Assembly: GCA_001563335.1 (NCBI GenBank)
Contig: LRSL01000077.1
Span: 1-41,462, forward strand
DNA from: Candidatus Thorarchaeota archaeon SMTZ1-45
GTDB taxonomy: Archaea; Asgardarchaeota; Thorarchaeia; Thorarchaeales; Thorarchaeaceae
Length of the DNA: 41,462 nt
Direction of reading: 5' to 3'
Numbering within the stretch: position 1 is the first letter of the stretch; each line of letters begins with the position of its first letter. Shown here one piece after another: positions 25,421 to 33,107 of this stretch. Position numbers and translations under genes: made by a program. The notes under the pieces are model-generated. The model was given only the letters and a program-made list of their open reading frames with translations. It ran no database searches and was not told the DNA's origin.

Positions 25421-25492
25421 ATTAAACAGGTTAAGCATGGAAACCCAGAAATCGGTGCTACCAAGTCTTCTGCCTACGTACCACTGAAATAA
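25421..25492 (+). pseudogene. Orphan relic of the rps19 3' end
   Basis: Codons from 25421 read IKQVKHGNPEIGATKSS, then AYVPLK and TAA. This is the S19 C-terminus: 20 of 21 codons from VKHG to the stop encode the same residue or stop as the intact gene (G/E is the only change). At DNA level nearly every synonymous position differs; for instance both Ser codons are TCT-TCT against AGC-AGC. The frame is closed by TAG at 25406-25408, so nothing else of S19 remains. It begins about 20 bases after the stop of the large membrane protein. It is too short to function and is best read as the tail of a diverged S19 allele. Confidence 0.85.
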
Positions 25493-25539
25493 GCAGATAA
25501 TCTAAGGATTTAGTTCTTCCAATCTCTAGATTGTAACTG

Positions 25540-27678
25540 TTAACCCAGTTGTAATATTGCAATTAGTGGTAGAAAGAGTGTTGCAGTCAAAGAGATTACA
25601 ACCAATAATGTGTTGATTGAGGGGCCTGCAGTGTCCTTAAATGGGTCACCAACCATATCACCGCGAACTGCGTTGCGGTGTATTTGCTCATATCGCGGGT
25701 GGTTGTGATCATACTCAGGAGACTCAATCAACTTCTTTGTGTTGTCCCATGCGCCACCAGAGTTGCTCATGAGAAGCGCCATGATAAAACCAACCATCAC
25801 TGCACCACCAAGATAACCACCGAGAGCCTCAAGTCCAAGAAGAACCCCAGTCAATATTGTAACTCCTATCGCTAGTAGGGTAGATGGCATTAGTTCACGA
25901 ATGGCACCAGAAGTGGCAATTGCAATGCATTTGTCATAGTCAGGTTTTGAGGTCCCTTCCAAGATACCTGGATCTGCTTCGAATTGTCTACGAATCTCTT
26001 TGATCATTCGTCCTGCATTACGGTCCACTCCGAGAATCAACATGGCTGTGAATGTCACTGGTACCAGAGCTCCGATGAAGACACCTGCAAGTATGAAGGG
26101 ATTCGATATATTCACAACAACTGGTCTTTCAAGAAGTACAGTTGCTGATTCTATAAATGCCGCAAAGAGTGCCAAGACGGATATTGCCGCTGAGCCGATC
26201 GCGAATCCTTTCGTTATCGCCTTGGCAGTATTGCCTGCAGCATCGAGTTTGTCACAAGCCACTGTTGCCTCATGTGGAGCTTCGGCTTGTTCTATCACAC
26301 CTCTAGCATTATCAACGATGGGGCCATAGCTGTCAGAACTCATGGTAAGTCCATTTGTGGCAAGAAGACCAACTGCAGCTATTGCAACCGTATAGATTCC
26401 TCCTTCCCAACCACCAAGTCCGATGGTTGTTGCAGTTTCCCCAAGTACATATGAGGCTACGAGTGCTGCAACCACTCCGAGAACAGATGGAACAGCACTA
26501 AGCAAACCATAGGAATAGCCTGAAAGAATGAGATTGGCAGTACTCTTCTCGGCATTCTCAACCATATTCTGAACTGGTTTAAAGCCAAAAAGCCCCTTAT
26601 CATTAGTAAAGACATCTGATGTGAATCCGATGAAAACACCAGCAAGCAGTCCAAAAATCGCTGATAAGGCAATAACAAGGTCAATTTCAAGTATAAAGAG
26701 GACAACAAGGACTAATGATGCAAACAATATAGTCGTGATATATGTACCTCGATTAAGTGCAGGTCCGGGATCATCTTGAGCATTTGGTCGAACTAAAAAC
26801 ACACCGAGGACTGATGCAAGTGTACCCAAACCAGCTATTAACAGGGGTAAAAGACCAAACACAATTGGTGGGGAAGGAGGAGTGACATCGATAGCAGCTC
26901 CAAGTAATGCAGCTGCAAGGATTGCAGCGACGTTACTATCAAAGATATCTGCACCAGTACCAGCAACATCACCTACATTGTCTCCAACTGCATCTGCGAC
27001 TGCTGCTGGGTTTCGAGGATCATCTTCTGGAATGTGGAGTTCTATTTTTCCTACAATATCTGCGGCCATGTCAGCAGTCTTTGTGAAGATTCCACCACCA
27101 GCCTTTGCGAATAGAGCTACAGTGCTTGCACCAAATGAGAATCCAGTTAGGATTTCCCAGAGAGCTGTTTCTCTGTACATCTCAATATGGTCAAAGAATG
27201 TATCAGGAAGGACAATGTTCCATAACCAGTATAGTGCTGAAAGGCCCACAAGTGCGATTCCTGCAATCATAAGCCCCATGACAGAACCAGCCCGAAATGC
27301 AACCATAAAAGCTGGGTTGAGACCACCTTTTGCTGCTGCTGCTGCAGTTCGACGATTCGCCCTTGTTGCAACTGCGAGACCAATGTATCCAGCACTCATA
27401 CTAGCAAAAGAACCTAGGATGTAGGAAACGGCAATAGGAATTCCAAGTAAACCAAATGCTATCGCAATGACAATGGCCAGAAGAAGTGTAAAGATTGTCA
27501 ATATTTTATATTGTATCTGAATGAATGAATTTGCACCTTCTTGAATAAGATGACTGACCTCTCGCATTCGATCATCGCCCTCATCTGCCTGCATCACCTT
27601 TCGGTATGTGAGTAAAGCAACAAAGACAGCAAGAAGGCCGGAAAGGAGTCCAGTTGATAGAAATAGAACTTCCGACAT
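25540..27678 (-). CDS. hppA: Membrane-bound proton-translocating pyrophosphatase, K+-independent type
   Basis: 712 residues from ATG 27678 (the frame extends to 27708, but the TATA-like CTATAATATG there would put transcription start near 27683, i.e. almost leaderless). It is a 16-helix family that couples PPi hydrolysis to ion pumping. Active-site motifs EDDPRNP, DNVGDVAG and the distal GDPFKDTAGPS are present. K+ dependence is set at GNTxxA: here GNTAKAITKG has Lys, which in the family marks K+-independent enzymes. The helix-6 motif is FGAST without the Glu of Na+-pumping GAES enzymes, so H+ is the likely ion. The usual DVGADLVGK loop is DMAADIVGK. It is convergent with the rps19-relic side and has no neighbour in its operon. 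Confidence 0.95.
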   Translation of the reverse strand: MSEVLFLSTGLLSGLLAVFVALLTYRKVMQADEGDDRMREVSHLIQEGANSFIQIQYKILTIFTLLLAIVIAIAFGLLGIPIAVSYILGSFASMSAGYIGLAVATRANRRTAAAAAKGGLNPAFMVAFRAGSVMGLMIAGIALVGLSALYWLWNIVLPDTFFDHIEMYRETALWEILTGFSFGASTVALFAKAGGGIFTKTADMAADIVGKIELHIPEDDPRNPAAVADAVGDNVGDVAGTGADIFDSNVAAILAAALLGAAIDVTPPSPPIVFGLLPLLIAGLGTLASVLGVFLVRPNAQDDPGPALNRGTYITTILFASLVLVVLFILEIDLVIALSAIFGLLAGVFIGFTSDVFTNDKGLFGFKPVQNMVENAEKSTANLILSGYSYGLLSAVPSVLGVVAALVASYVLGETATTIGLGGWEGGIYTVAIAAVGLLATNGLTMSSDSYGPIVDNARGVIEQAEAPHEATVACDKLDAAGNTAKAITKGFAIGSAAISVLALFAAFIESATVLLERPVVVNISNPFILAGVFIGALVPVTFTAMLILGVDRNAGRMIKEIRRQFEADPGILEGTSKPDYDKCIAIATSGAIRELMPSTLLAIGVTILTGVLLGLEALGGYLGGAVMVGFIMALLMSNSGGAWDNTKKLIESPEYDHNHPRYEQIHRNAVRGDMVGDPFKDTAGPSINTLLVVISLTATLFLPLIAILQLG

Positions 27679-27781
27679 TATCGCATCGATTTTGCGATTA
27701 AGAACCATATTATAGAGCTTACTATTTTCATAACCGCATAGAAACCCATCTGGTCTATTGCCTAATATCAGCCATTAGAGT

Positions 27782-28053
27782 GATGGTGGCAAACACACGG
27801 ACAGTCGTGGTAGGAGGGGGAGTTTTTGTATGAGGGCATTGTTACGAAAAACAGACCCGTGTGTTCGCCTTTGATTTCATCTATGAATGTTAGGGTCTTT
27901 GAAAGAAAAAACACAAGCCTTCAGTATTGGGTAGTGTTGGCGTGGCAATGTCCTGACGCATTTTCCTATGATATCATTCACTCAAACAGGGATAATCTTG
28001 TACCTCGGAAGCACCGAGCTGTAAGTAACAGATATATTATCTTTAGCAATTAG
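27782..28053 (+). pseudogene. Possible decayed start of an NAD(P)/FAD-dependent oxidoreductase
   Basis: ATG 27782 opens MVANTRTVVVGGGVFV and stops at once. VVVGGG is the dinucleotide-binding start of many flavoproteins. The next frame continues MRALLRKTDPCVRL, which resembles the sequence normally following that motif. Both frames then break. This could be the wreck of a flavoprotein gene or a chance match. A 75-codon open frame in the third phase (from TTG 27826) does not look like protein. I see nothing else in the 27709-28187 gap except upstream sequence for hppA and the 109-aa gene. Confidence 0.2.
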
Positions 28054-28187
28054 CAGGAACTTCCTACTGTAGGATAGAGATTGATATCTTTGAAACACTC
28101 CAGTCTGGATTAAATCAACAAACCTATTCAGGTGAAGTTATTTAGCGGGAAGTATTGATTTAATGCGCGACTTCTGGAGTTGTTCGA

Positions 28188-28517
28188 GTGAGTCTGAAAG
28201 GTCCCCTGCGTGACAAGAAAGCCTACATTAAGACAATCCTAGAACCGCTCAATGTAATAGTTCAGAGTCTAAGGAACCGGACAGTTGGTGACTCAATAGC
28301 ATACTATGAGATTATTTGGGACACTCCAACTGTGGATCCTCGGACAGGCGAAATTGAGATGGCGCTTATGTCTCGTTTTGACGATTTATTATTCAGAATA
28401 GTAAGTGAGAGCTTGACAAATGAGCGTGTTGTGCGGAGAGTGACCAGCCGCAGTACGAGAATCTTTTTCAGACATATGGCGAATCTTGAGGTGTCTATAG
28501 ACACATCAGCAATCTGA
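28188..28517 (+). CDS. Conserved-looking hypothetical protein, 109 aa
   Basis: GTG start with GGAG eight nt upstream. It is soluble, mixed alpha/beta by eye, with a basic C-terminal half (RVVRRVTSRSTRIFFRH). No signal peptide, helix bundle, cysteine motif or known signature. It precedes the small membrane protein at 28583 on the same strand with a 65-base gap. Function unknown; it is called a gene because of length, start context and protein-like composition. Confidence 0.5.
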   Translation: MSLKGPLRDKKAYIKTILEPLNVIVQSLRNRTVGDSIAYYEIIWDTPTVDPRTGEIEMALMSRFDDLLFRIVSESLTNERVVRRVTSRSTRIFFRHMANLEVSIDTSAI

Positions 28518-28582
28518 GCCATCTGGTCCTTAGCTTTATCTCTATTCATGCTAATCTTGACATAGTTCACAAATTGGGTTGG

Positions 28583-28825
28583 ATGAGTCGTAGCATGAAT
28601 CAAAAGAAACAGGTGGGTTTCCGTGGACCTTTAGTACTCGCTGTCGGAGGGACCTTTATTGTGTTTCCACTCTTGTCCTATGCTCAGCTGTTGCATGATG
28701 GAAGACTCTCATTTCCGTATGAGGGAGCAGCAATGGGGATGACACTCTATGTGTGTCTGTTTGTATTTCTTGGTCTTCTGATAGCTGGAATGGGCCTGGA
28801 GATGATTCTTGAAGATAGTAGATAG
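28583..28825 (+). CDS. Small two-helix membrane protein
   Basis: 80 residues from ATG 28583 (TTG 28574 would add three). Helices lie near residues 14-37 (GPLVLAVGGTFIVFPLLSYA) and 51-74 (AMGMTLYVCLFVFLGLLIAG), with a short acidic tail EMILEDSR. Function unknown. It is the last + strand gene before a bidirectional hairpin and the convergent carboxypeptidase gene. Confidence 0.55.
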   Translation: MSRSMNQKKQVGFRGPLVLAVGGTFIVFPLLSYAQLLHDGRLSFPYEGAAMGMTLYVCLFVFLGLLIAGMGLEMILEDSR

Positions 28826-28833
28826 AGCGTAAA

Positions 28834-28857
28834 AGGAGGAGCTACTAAGCCCCTCCT
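28834..28857. terminator. Bidirectional terminator hairpin between convergent genes
   Basis: AGGAGGAGCT (28834-28843) and AGCCCCTCCT (28848-28857) form a 10-bp stem with one A-C mismatch and an ACTA loop. It is exactly between the stops of the small membrane protein (28825) and the M14 peptidase (28874). Confidence 0.55.
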
Positions 28858-28873
28858 GTATGTGTTTCTTCAG

Positions 28874-30574
28874 TCATCTGGTCTTAGCAAAGTAGACAAC
28901 AACTACTAGAGCCACAATAGCGACTCCAGCAACAACAGCAATGAGGAGCGGGTCGAGTGTTGAAGGAGCAGCCAAAGATAACACAAACTCTGTGAAACCA
29001 GTATAGTTGTTTCCAAAGAGAATGCTCACACCAGAGCTGGTCAAGTCCTCAGAGAGTACAATCGTGGCCTGATCCGTGAGTGATTGTCCACCACCAACCG
29101 CGATGATGGAGTCTAGAGTTACTCCAGCTTCGTCTAGAATAAATACACCCTCTTTACTGCCGAGACGAGGGCTTAGGCAATCGGTCCTTGTAGAGAGGGA
29201 GATGCTTTCTCCTGTAGTTGTCCCTCCATATATACCTGTAATTGACACATCAAGCCTAGGAGTCATCTCAAGCAGATAAATGAATGAAGGAAGCATGTCC
29301 TCCCAGAGTGAATCAATATAGTCCTCGACTGGGTTGAAGTAACCATAGATACCTTTCCACTCGCGGATGATGTGTGTGTTGTTATTCTCTATGATCACAT
29401 GAGCCTCCTCCAAGTCCACCGTTCCATTATGGTATAACTCTAATGTGATTGGAACTGTTGTACCTCGCTCATAGTACATCCACTCATCCCAGGAGCCACT
29501 CAACGCGGTCTCTAGTTTAGTTTTTGCAGGTAAATATCCTAGATACTCGTTGAATCCATCTGGGAGAATATCATCAAAATCAAGACATATCTGATAGTAG
29601 AGTAGATTCTCAGGCCAGTTGTCATATTCATCAGTTGGGAAATAGGTCGCGTTTATTCCAGAGTGAAGAGAGTATGCCATCGCAAACCTGTGGTTTAATG
29701 CAAAGTCACGGAAAGCTTGAGTTTCTGGTTCTGAGAATGGTGCTGTTCCACAATAGACCTGTGTTATCGGATTTAATAGATCTGGATCATTAAGTCCCCA
29801 GAATGAGGCATAATTACGATTGAGGTCAACAAGACCAACCTCATCTTCATTGACTAAACCATCCTCATCGTTGTCAATTCCCTCCCAGTACTCCCAATCG
29901 TAGTCGTTAATGTCAGGAACTTCTGTTGGAGACTCTTTTTCGTAAACAAGGAAATTAGAGATCCATCCGTCACCATCTACATCATCAATATCATCCTCAG
30001 AGAAGAGCCCATCACCATCATTGTCGAAGGGTCTCAGATTCTTTCTGAGCCAGTGATTACCTTGATTGACTACAATCTCCAGGGCATCAGGATTGAGCGT
30101 GGGGATGATGTATATCTCTTGAGTGTCAATATACTCTGTAATAATGGCATCAACCCCATAACTGTTGAGTAGGTAGAGAATGAATCGCAGTGCCATTTCA
30201 ACAGTAATCTGTTCTCGACCGTGATGTTGAGCAACAACAAGTGTCTTAGCCTTCTGAACAGTGTTCAACTCGTTTGTGACTCGAAGACACGTCAGGTTTC
30301 GACCTTGGTAGCTTTGACCAATTACTTCCAAATCAACTAGTTCAGGCACTAGGCTGTGTATGTTCTCAATCTCCTCATCCACCTCCGATGGATCATGAAA
30401 CTGATCAGCATAGAGCAGTGAAATATCATCCCAAGTACGAGTGACTGATGGTGTGACCACTTTCTCTATGACCGGTGTTGTACCTACCTGTTCTGAAGCC
30501 ATCACTTGAATAGGTGCAATAACTAATGTGAGAATCAGGGAGAGGAGTACAATTCTAGATTTTGCTTGTATGAT
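28874..30574 (-). CDS. Secreted M14 zinc carboxypeptidase with Ca-binding-type loops and C-terminal anchor
   Basis: Standard starts give GTG 30505, inside the signal peptide. The frame upstream reads IIQAKSRIVLLSLILTLVIA-PIQVMA, a full signal peptide, back to TGA 30581-30583. AGAGGTGAG lies 6 nt before ATC 30574 (9 before ATA), with no ATG/GTG/TTG between. From there it is 566 residues. M14 signatures: HHGRE (zinc H and E), IPTLNPDA, DLNRNY, YSLHSG (third zinc ligand) and TLELYHNG (catalytic Glu). Two Asp-rich loops of EF-hand/dockerin style interrupt the catalytic domain (DNDGDGLFSEDD, DVDGDG; DNDEDGLVNEDE) and probably bind calcium. A C-terminal helix (PLLIAVVAGVAIVALVVVVY) anchors it outside the cell. 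It degrades or trims external peptides. Confidence 0.85.
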   Translation of the reverse strand: MIQAKSRIVLLSLILTLVIAPIQVMASEQVGTTPVIEKVVTPSVTRTWDDISLLYADQFHDPSEVDEEIENIHSLVPELVDLEVIGQSYQGRNLTCLRVTNELNTVQKAKTLVVAQHHGREQITVEMALRFILYLLNSYGVDAIITEYIDTQEIYIIPTLNPDALEIVVNQGNHWLRKNLRPFDNDGDGLFSEDDIDDVDGDGWISNFLVYEKESPTEVPDINDYDWEYWEGIDNDEDGLVNEDEVGLVDLNRNYASFWGLNDPDLLNPITQVYCGTAPFSEPETQAFRDFALNHRFAMAYSLHSGINATYFPTDEYDNWPENLLYYQICLDFDDILPDGFNEYLGYLPAKTKLETALSGSWDEWMYYERGTTVPITLELYHNGTVDLEEAHVIIENNNTHIIREWKGIYGYFNPVEDYIDSLWEDMLPSFIYLLEMTPRLDVSITGIYGGTTTGESISLSTRTDCLSPRLGSKEGVFILDEAGVTLDSIIAVGGGQSLTDQATIVLSEDLTSSGVSILFGNNYTGFTEFVLSLAAPSTLDPLLIAVVAGVAIVALVVVVYFAKTR

Positions 30575-30788
30575 TTTTGCTCACCTCTTTTGTTTTCCAG
30601 TATGATTAGATTCCCAGGTGTTTCATCGGACAATAATGCGCTCCGGGACCTAATTGCAGACTTTCACAGTAGCCCCAGTCCCTATAATAGCAGTTTAGTT
30701 TCACGTAACATCTCGCGGTTTTATTCAATCACTCCAAAACAATGAACATAAGAGGAGGAGAACGAGATTGTTCAAGCGGCGGCAGTTC

Positions 30789-31247
30789 ATGAAAAAAGCA
30801 ATCATTGTCTATGAAAGCGTTTATGGTAACACAAAGAAGATTGCGGAGGCAATCTGTGAGGGCATTAACAAGGCTGAGGGAGTGAAATGTGTAGTCAAAA
30901 AGACGGGAGAGATACACACTGACGATCTCTGCGATTATGATGCAATTCTGTTTGGATGTCCAAACCATAACCAAGGACCAGCGTTGAATCTTCTTCGATT
31001 CATTGATAGAGCTGCTATAGTTCATCTCAAGGCAAAGATTGGTGCAGCATTTGATACGTATACTGGCGGTAACAAGGATGTTGCTGTCGCGAAGCTAGAA
31101 ACAACTATACTCGAGAGACTTCCAGGCATTTCCCTTGAGGGGAGATTATCAGCCAAGGTCACTAGCCGAAAAGGACCGCTTGCTGCGGATGAAGAGTCAA
31201 AAGCGATAGAATTTGGGAAAGAGTTTGGGCAGAAGATTTTGTTATAG
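30789..31247 (+). CDS. Flavodoxin
   Basis: 152 residues from ATG 30789; a longer frame to 30768 is possible, and the AGAGGAGGAG at 30750-30759 is too distant to decide. It starts KKAIIVYESVYGNTKKIAE, with the FMN-phosphate loop SVYGNT, then YDAILFGCPNHNQGPA and GAAFDTYTGGNKDVA, the flavin-contact loops. It should be a soluble FMN electron carrier and could serve the ETF/Hdr system, but that link is only inferred from the organism's redox content. A SD-led membrane-protein gene follows 79 bases later. Confidence 0.88.
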   Translation: MKKAIIVYESVYGNTKKIAEAICEGINKAEGVKCVVKKTGEIHTDDLCDYDAILFGCPNHNQGPALNLLRFIDRAAIVHLKAKIGAAFDTYTGGNKDVAVAKLETTILERLPGISLEGRLSAKVTSRKGPLAADEESKAIEFGKEFGQKILL

Positions 31248-31326
31248 ACGCCTGACGATGCTAACAATTCATAAGTATCGGTGTATAGATGGATTCTGGA
31301 TTTGCGTAAGTTAGGAGGTAGATCTT

Positions 31327-31953
31327 ATGCAATGGAAAAAGATGCTATTCGCGATAATTATTGGTATTATCTTGTTCACCACTGACATGAGGTTTGGATG
31401 GATATCAGTCACTCTTGGTGGGATTTGGACGCTCTTTCTCATTGTCTTCATTGTCGGAATCCTTGCAGGGGATATCTCTGGAGGATTCGTAGCGGGGATT
31501 TTAACTGAGCTATTTGGTGTTCTACTATTAGCGATATTTCCAACAATCTTCTTCCCCGAAATCACCATCTCCGCATCAGACATTCTCTCTATGATGTGGC
31601 TTGTAATGTCTTTATCACTCTCATACAGTATGAGATTTCCAGATGAACCAGTTCCATGGATTGAAACTTTGGTAATCATCATATTGCTAATTGTACTCGC
31701 CCCAATTGTCTATGGGATGGCCCTTATTTTTGGTCCCTTGGGCGGTCTAATTGGGAGGTTTATCTATCCAAGGATCTTTAAACCAAAGGTTGCTCCAATG
31801 AGAGTACCTTCTCAGGCACCTCAACCATCAACACCACCGCCTCCGTCGGAAGAACCAATGGAGGAAACGTCATTACCTGAAACAGAATCAGTTTCCGAGG
31901 AAGAATTTGATGAGGAGTCATTTTCTTCCGAGTCAGAGTCATTTGATGAGTAG
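31327..31953 (+). CDS. Membrane protein with long Pro-rich and acidic cytoplasmic tail
   Basis: 208 residues, ATG with AGGAGGT eight nt upstream. Four to five helices fill residues 5-150, with a glycine-rich membrane core (GILAGDISGGFVAGI; GPLGGLIGRF) that resembles small DUF5518-type archaeal proteins, though I cannot confirm the family. The last 55 residues are disordered: proline-rich (STPPPPSEEP), then Ser/Glu-rich (SVSEEEFDEESFSSESES). Function unknown. Two tandem hairpins follow the stop. Confidence 0.65.
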   Translation: MQWKKMLFAIIIGIILFTTDMRFGWISVTLGGIWTLFLIVFIVGILAGDISGGFVAGILTELFGVLLLAIFPTIFFPEITISASDILSMMWLVMSLSLSYSMRFPDEPVPWIETLVIIILLIVLAPIVYGMALIFGPLGGLIGRFIYPRIFKPKVAPMRVPSQAPQPSTPPPPSEEPMEETSLPETESVSEEEFDEESFSSESESFDE

Positions 31954-31968
31954 AATAACAACAGTTAT

Positions 31969-32016
31969 AACATATTAATTCATATTATCTAATATGTTAG
32001 AGCTGAAACCAGCTCT
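31969..32016 (+). terminator. Two adjacent hairpins
   Basis: Stem 1: AACATATTA (31969-31977) with TAATATGTT (31990-31998), 9 bp. Stem 2 starts at the next base: AGAGCTG (31999-32005) with CAGCTCT (32010-32016), 7 bp, AAAC loop. They lie between the membrane protein and the Cys-rich thioredoxin-fold gene and may end the first transcript or form the leader of the second. Confidence 0.45.
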
Positions 32017-32087
32017 GATGATCCCAGGTTTCAATGCTTTGGCAGAGTTCCGCTGAATAATCTGGAGAAACCACAAGAGATAGAACG

Positions 32088-32420
32088 ATGAAGACCGAGA
32101 CAATATCTATGTCTAGCGCAGAAACAAAGACACCATGTGGTAAATGCAGTTGTATAATATTATACACATCTGAGTTCTGTGTGTTTTGCGAGGCGGCGGA
32201 AGAGATACTGATCGAAGCTCTGACTAATTTTGGGGTTTCTAGAACTGCAATCAGAGAGGTGGATGTCGAAACCGAAGATGAGTGTGGTTGCAGAACTGAT
32301 GATGTCACAATGTTGCCCACCATCAAAGTCTGTGATCAACACATCACTGGACTGCCTGAGGAGCAATCTATGAAAGACGCTGTCATGCGGGCCATCATGA
32401 AGGAGTGTTTTTGTGAGTAA
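32088..32420 (+). CDS. Cys-rich glutaredoxin/thioredoxin-fold protein
   Basis: 110 residues, ATG. The thioredoxin-fold pieces are visible: beta strand IILYTSEF, redox motif CVFC (31-34), and the cis-Pro segment MLPTIKVCDQHITGLP. It carries ten cysteines: CxxCxC at 17-22, CxxC at 31-34, CxC at 66-68, Cys 82 and CxC at 107-109. That is far more than a normal glutaredoxin. The extra pairs suggest metal or cluster binding, or a relay of disulfides. Its stop lies 2 bases from the convergent PF10107 gene. It could reduce disulfides produced or used by the Hdr system, but this is speculation. Confidence 0.75.
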   Translation: MKTETISMSSAETKTPCGKCSCIILYTSEFCVFCEAAEEILIEALTNFGVSRTAIREVDVETEDECGCRTDDVTMLPTIKVCDQHITGLPEEQSMKDAVMRAIMKECFCE

Positions 32421-32422
32421 GA

Positions 32423-32878
32423 CTAGAAGTCAAGCTGGATTGTTTCCCAACGCACTCTACCCTGTTCTACAGCTTCTTTGATCTTACGTTCGGTACGACT
32501 TAATGTGGCATCGCCTGTCTTGATATCAGCAAGAATGACTGTTATCGGCTCACCCGAGTTGCCGTCTTTGACCGCAGTGTAGCCATCGAAAATGAGGTAG
32601 TCAATCGGAGCTCCTATGAATCGAGCATCCGCCGGGTCATACTTAAAGACATCTCTATACATTGGCACCAGATGTTCAGCTATTTTGCCCTTCAGGACAT
32701 AACGACTTCTGTCTGCAGCATCCTTCCGAATTGATGACTCTTGCTCGGCCCAGATTTGGCGAAATTCCTTCTCCACTATAGCAATCTTATGACGAAGTTG
32801 CATCTTCATAATCAGATAAACAGCTGCGGCTAGGACTAGACCTATGGAGAGCCCAATTAGAGTATCTGTAAATGCCAT
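32423..32878 (-). CDS. Membrane-anchored endonuclease related to archaeal Holliday junction resolvase (PF10107)
   Basis: 151 residues. An N-terminal helix (TLIGLSIGLVLAAAVYLIM) leads to a short coiled segment and a restriction-endonuclease-like domain: GKIAEHLVPMY, then DARFIGAPIDYLIFDG, then ILADIKTGDATLSRTERKI and a C-terminal GRVRWE. Glu, Asp and the DxKxG-like IKTG fit the PD-(D/E)XK nuclease core. Members of this family are poorly characterised; membrane anchoring is common in it. Its 3' end is two bases from the thioredoxin-fold gene. Confidence 0.8.
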   Translation of the reverse strand: MAFTDTLIGLSIGLVLAAAVYLIMKMQLRHKIAIVEKEFRQIWAEQESSIRKDAADRSRYVLKGKIAEHLVPMYRDVFKYDPADARFIGAPIDYLIFDGYTAVKDGNSGEPITVILADIKTGDATLSRTERKIKEAVEQGRVRWETIQLDF

Positions 32879-33107
32879 ACAAAGGAGTGTGATTTATTCA
32901 ATATATTCTCAGGTAATCAGAGGGTATTCGCTGGAGATTACCATTCAGATAGATATTCTCCCAGCGAGTTTCGATTCTGCAACGGACTCTCAAACTATTT
33001 CATTAGAGATTGGATTCTAGTATCACGAAGTTCTAGAAAGTTGGTTGTGTTTCGTCAAAGCGGACCCTTAAGTGTGAGTTTCTTTAGAAAATAAATAGTG
33101 AGTCACG

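Noticed and set aside
26882..27424. 180-codon open frame opposite hppA
   Set aside because: It is an antisense shadow of conserved pyrophosphatase sequence with Ala/Pro/Ser-rich low-complexity translation.
27826..28053. 75-codon open frame from TTG 27826
   Set aside because: No ribosome binding site at the right distance, composition not protein-like, overlaps the possible flavoprotein wreck.
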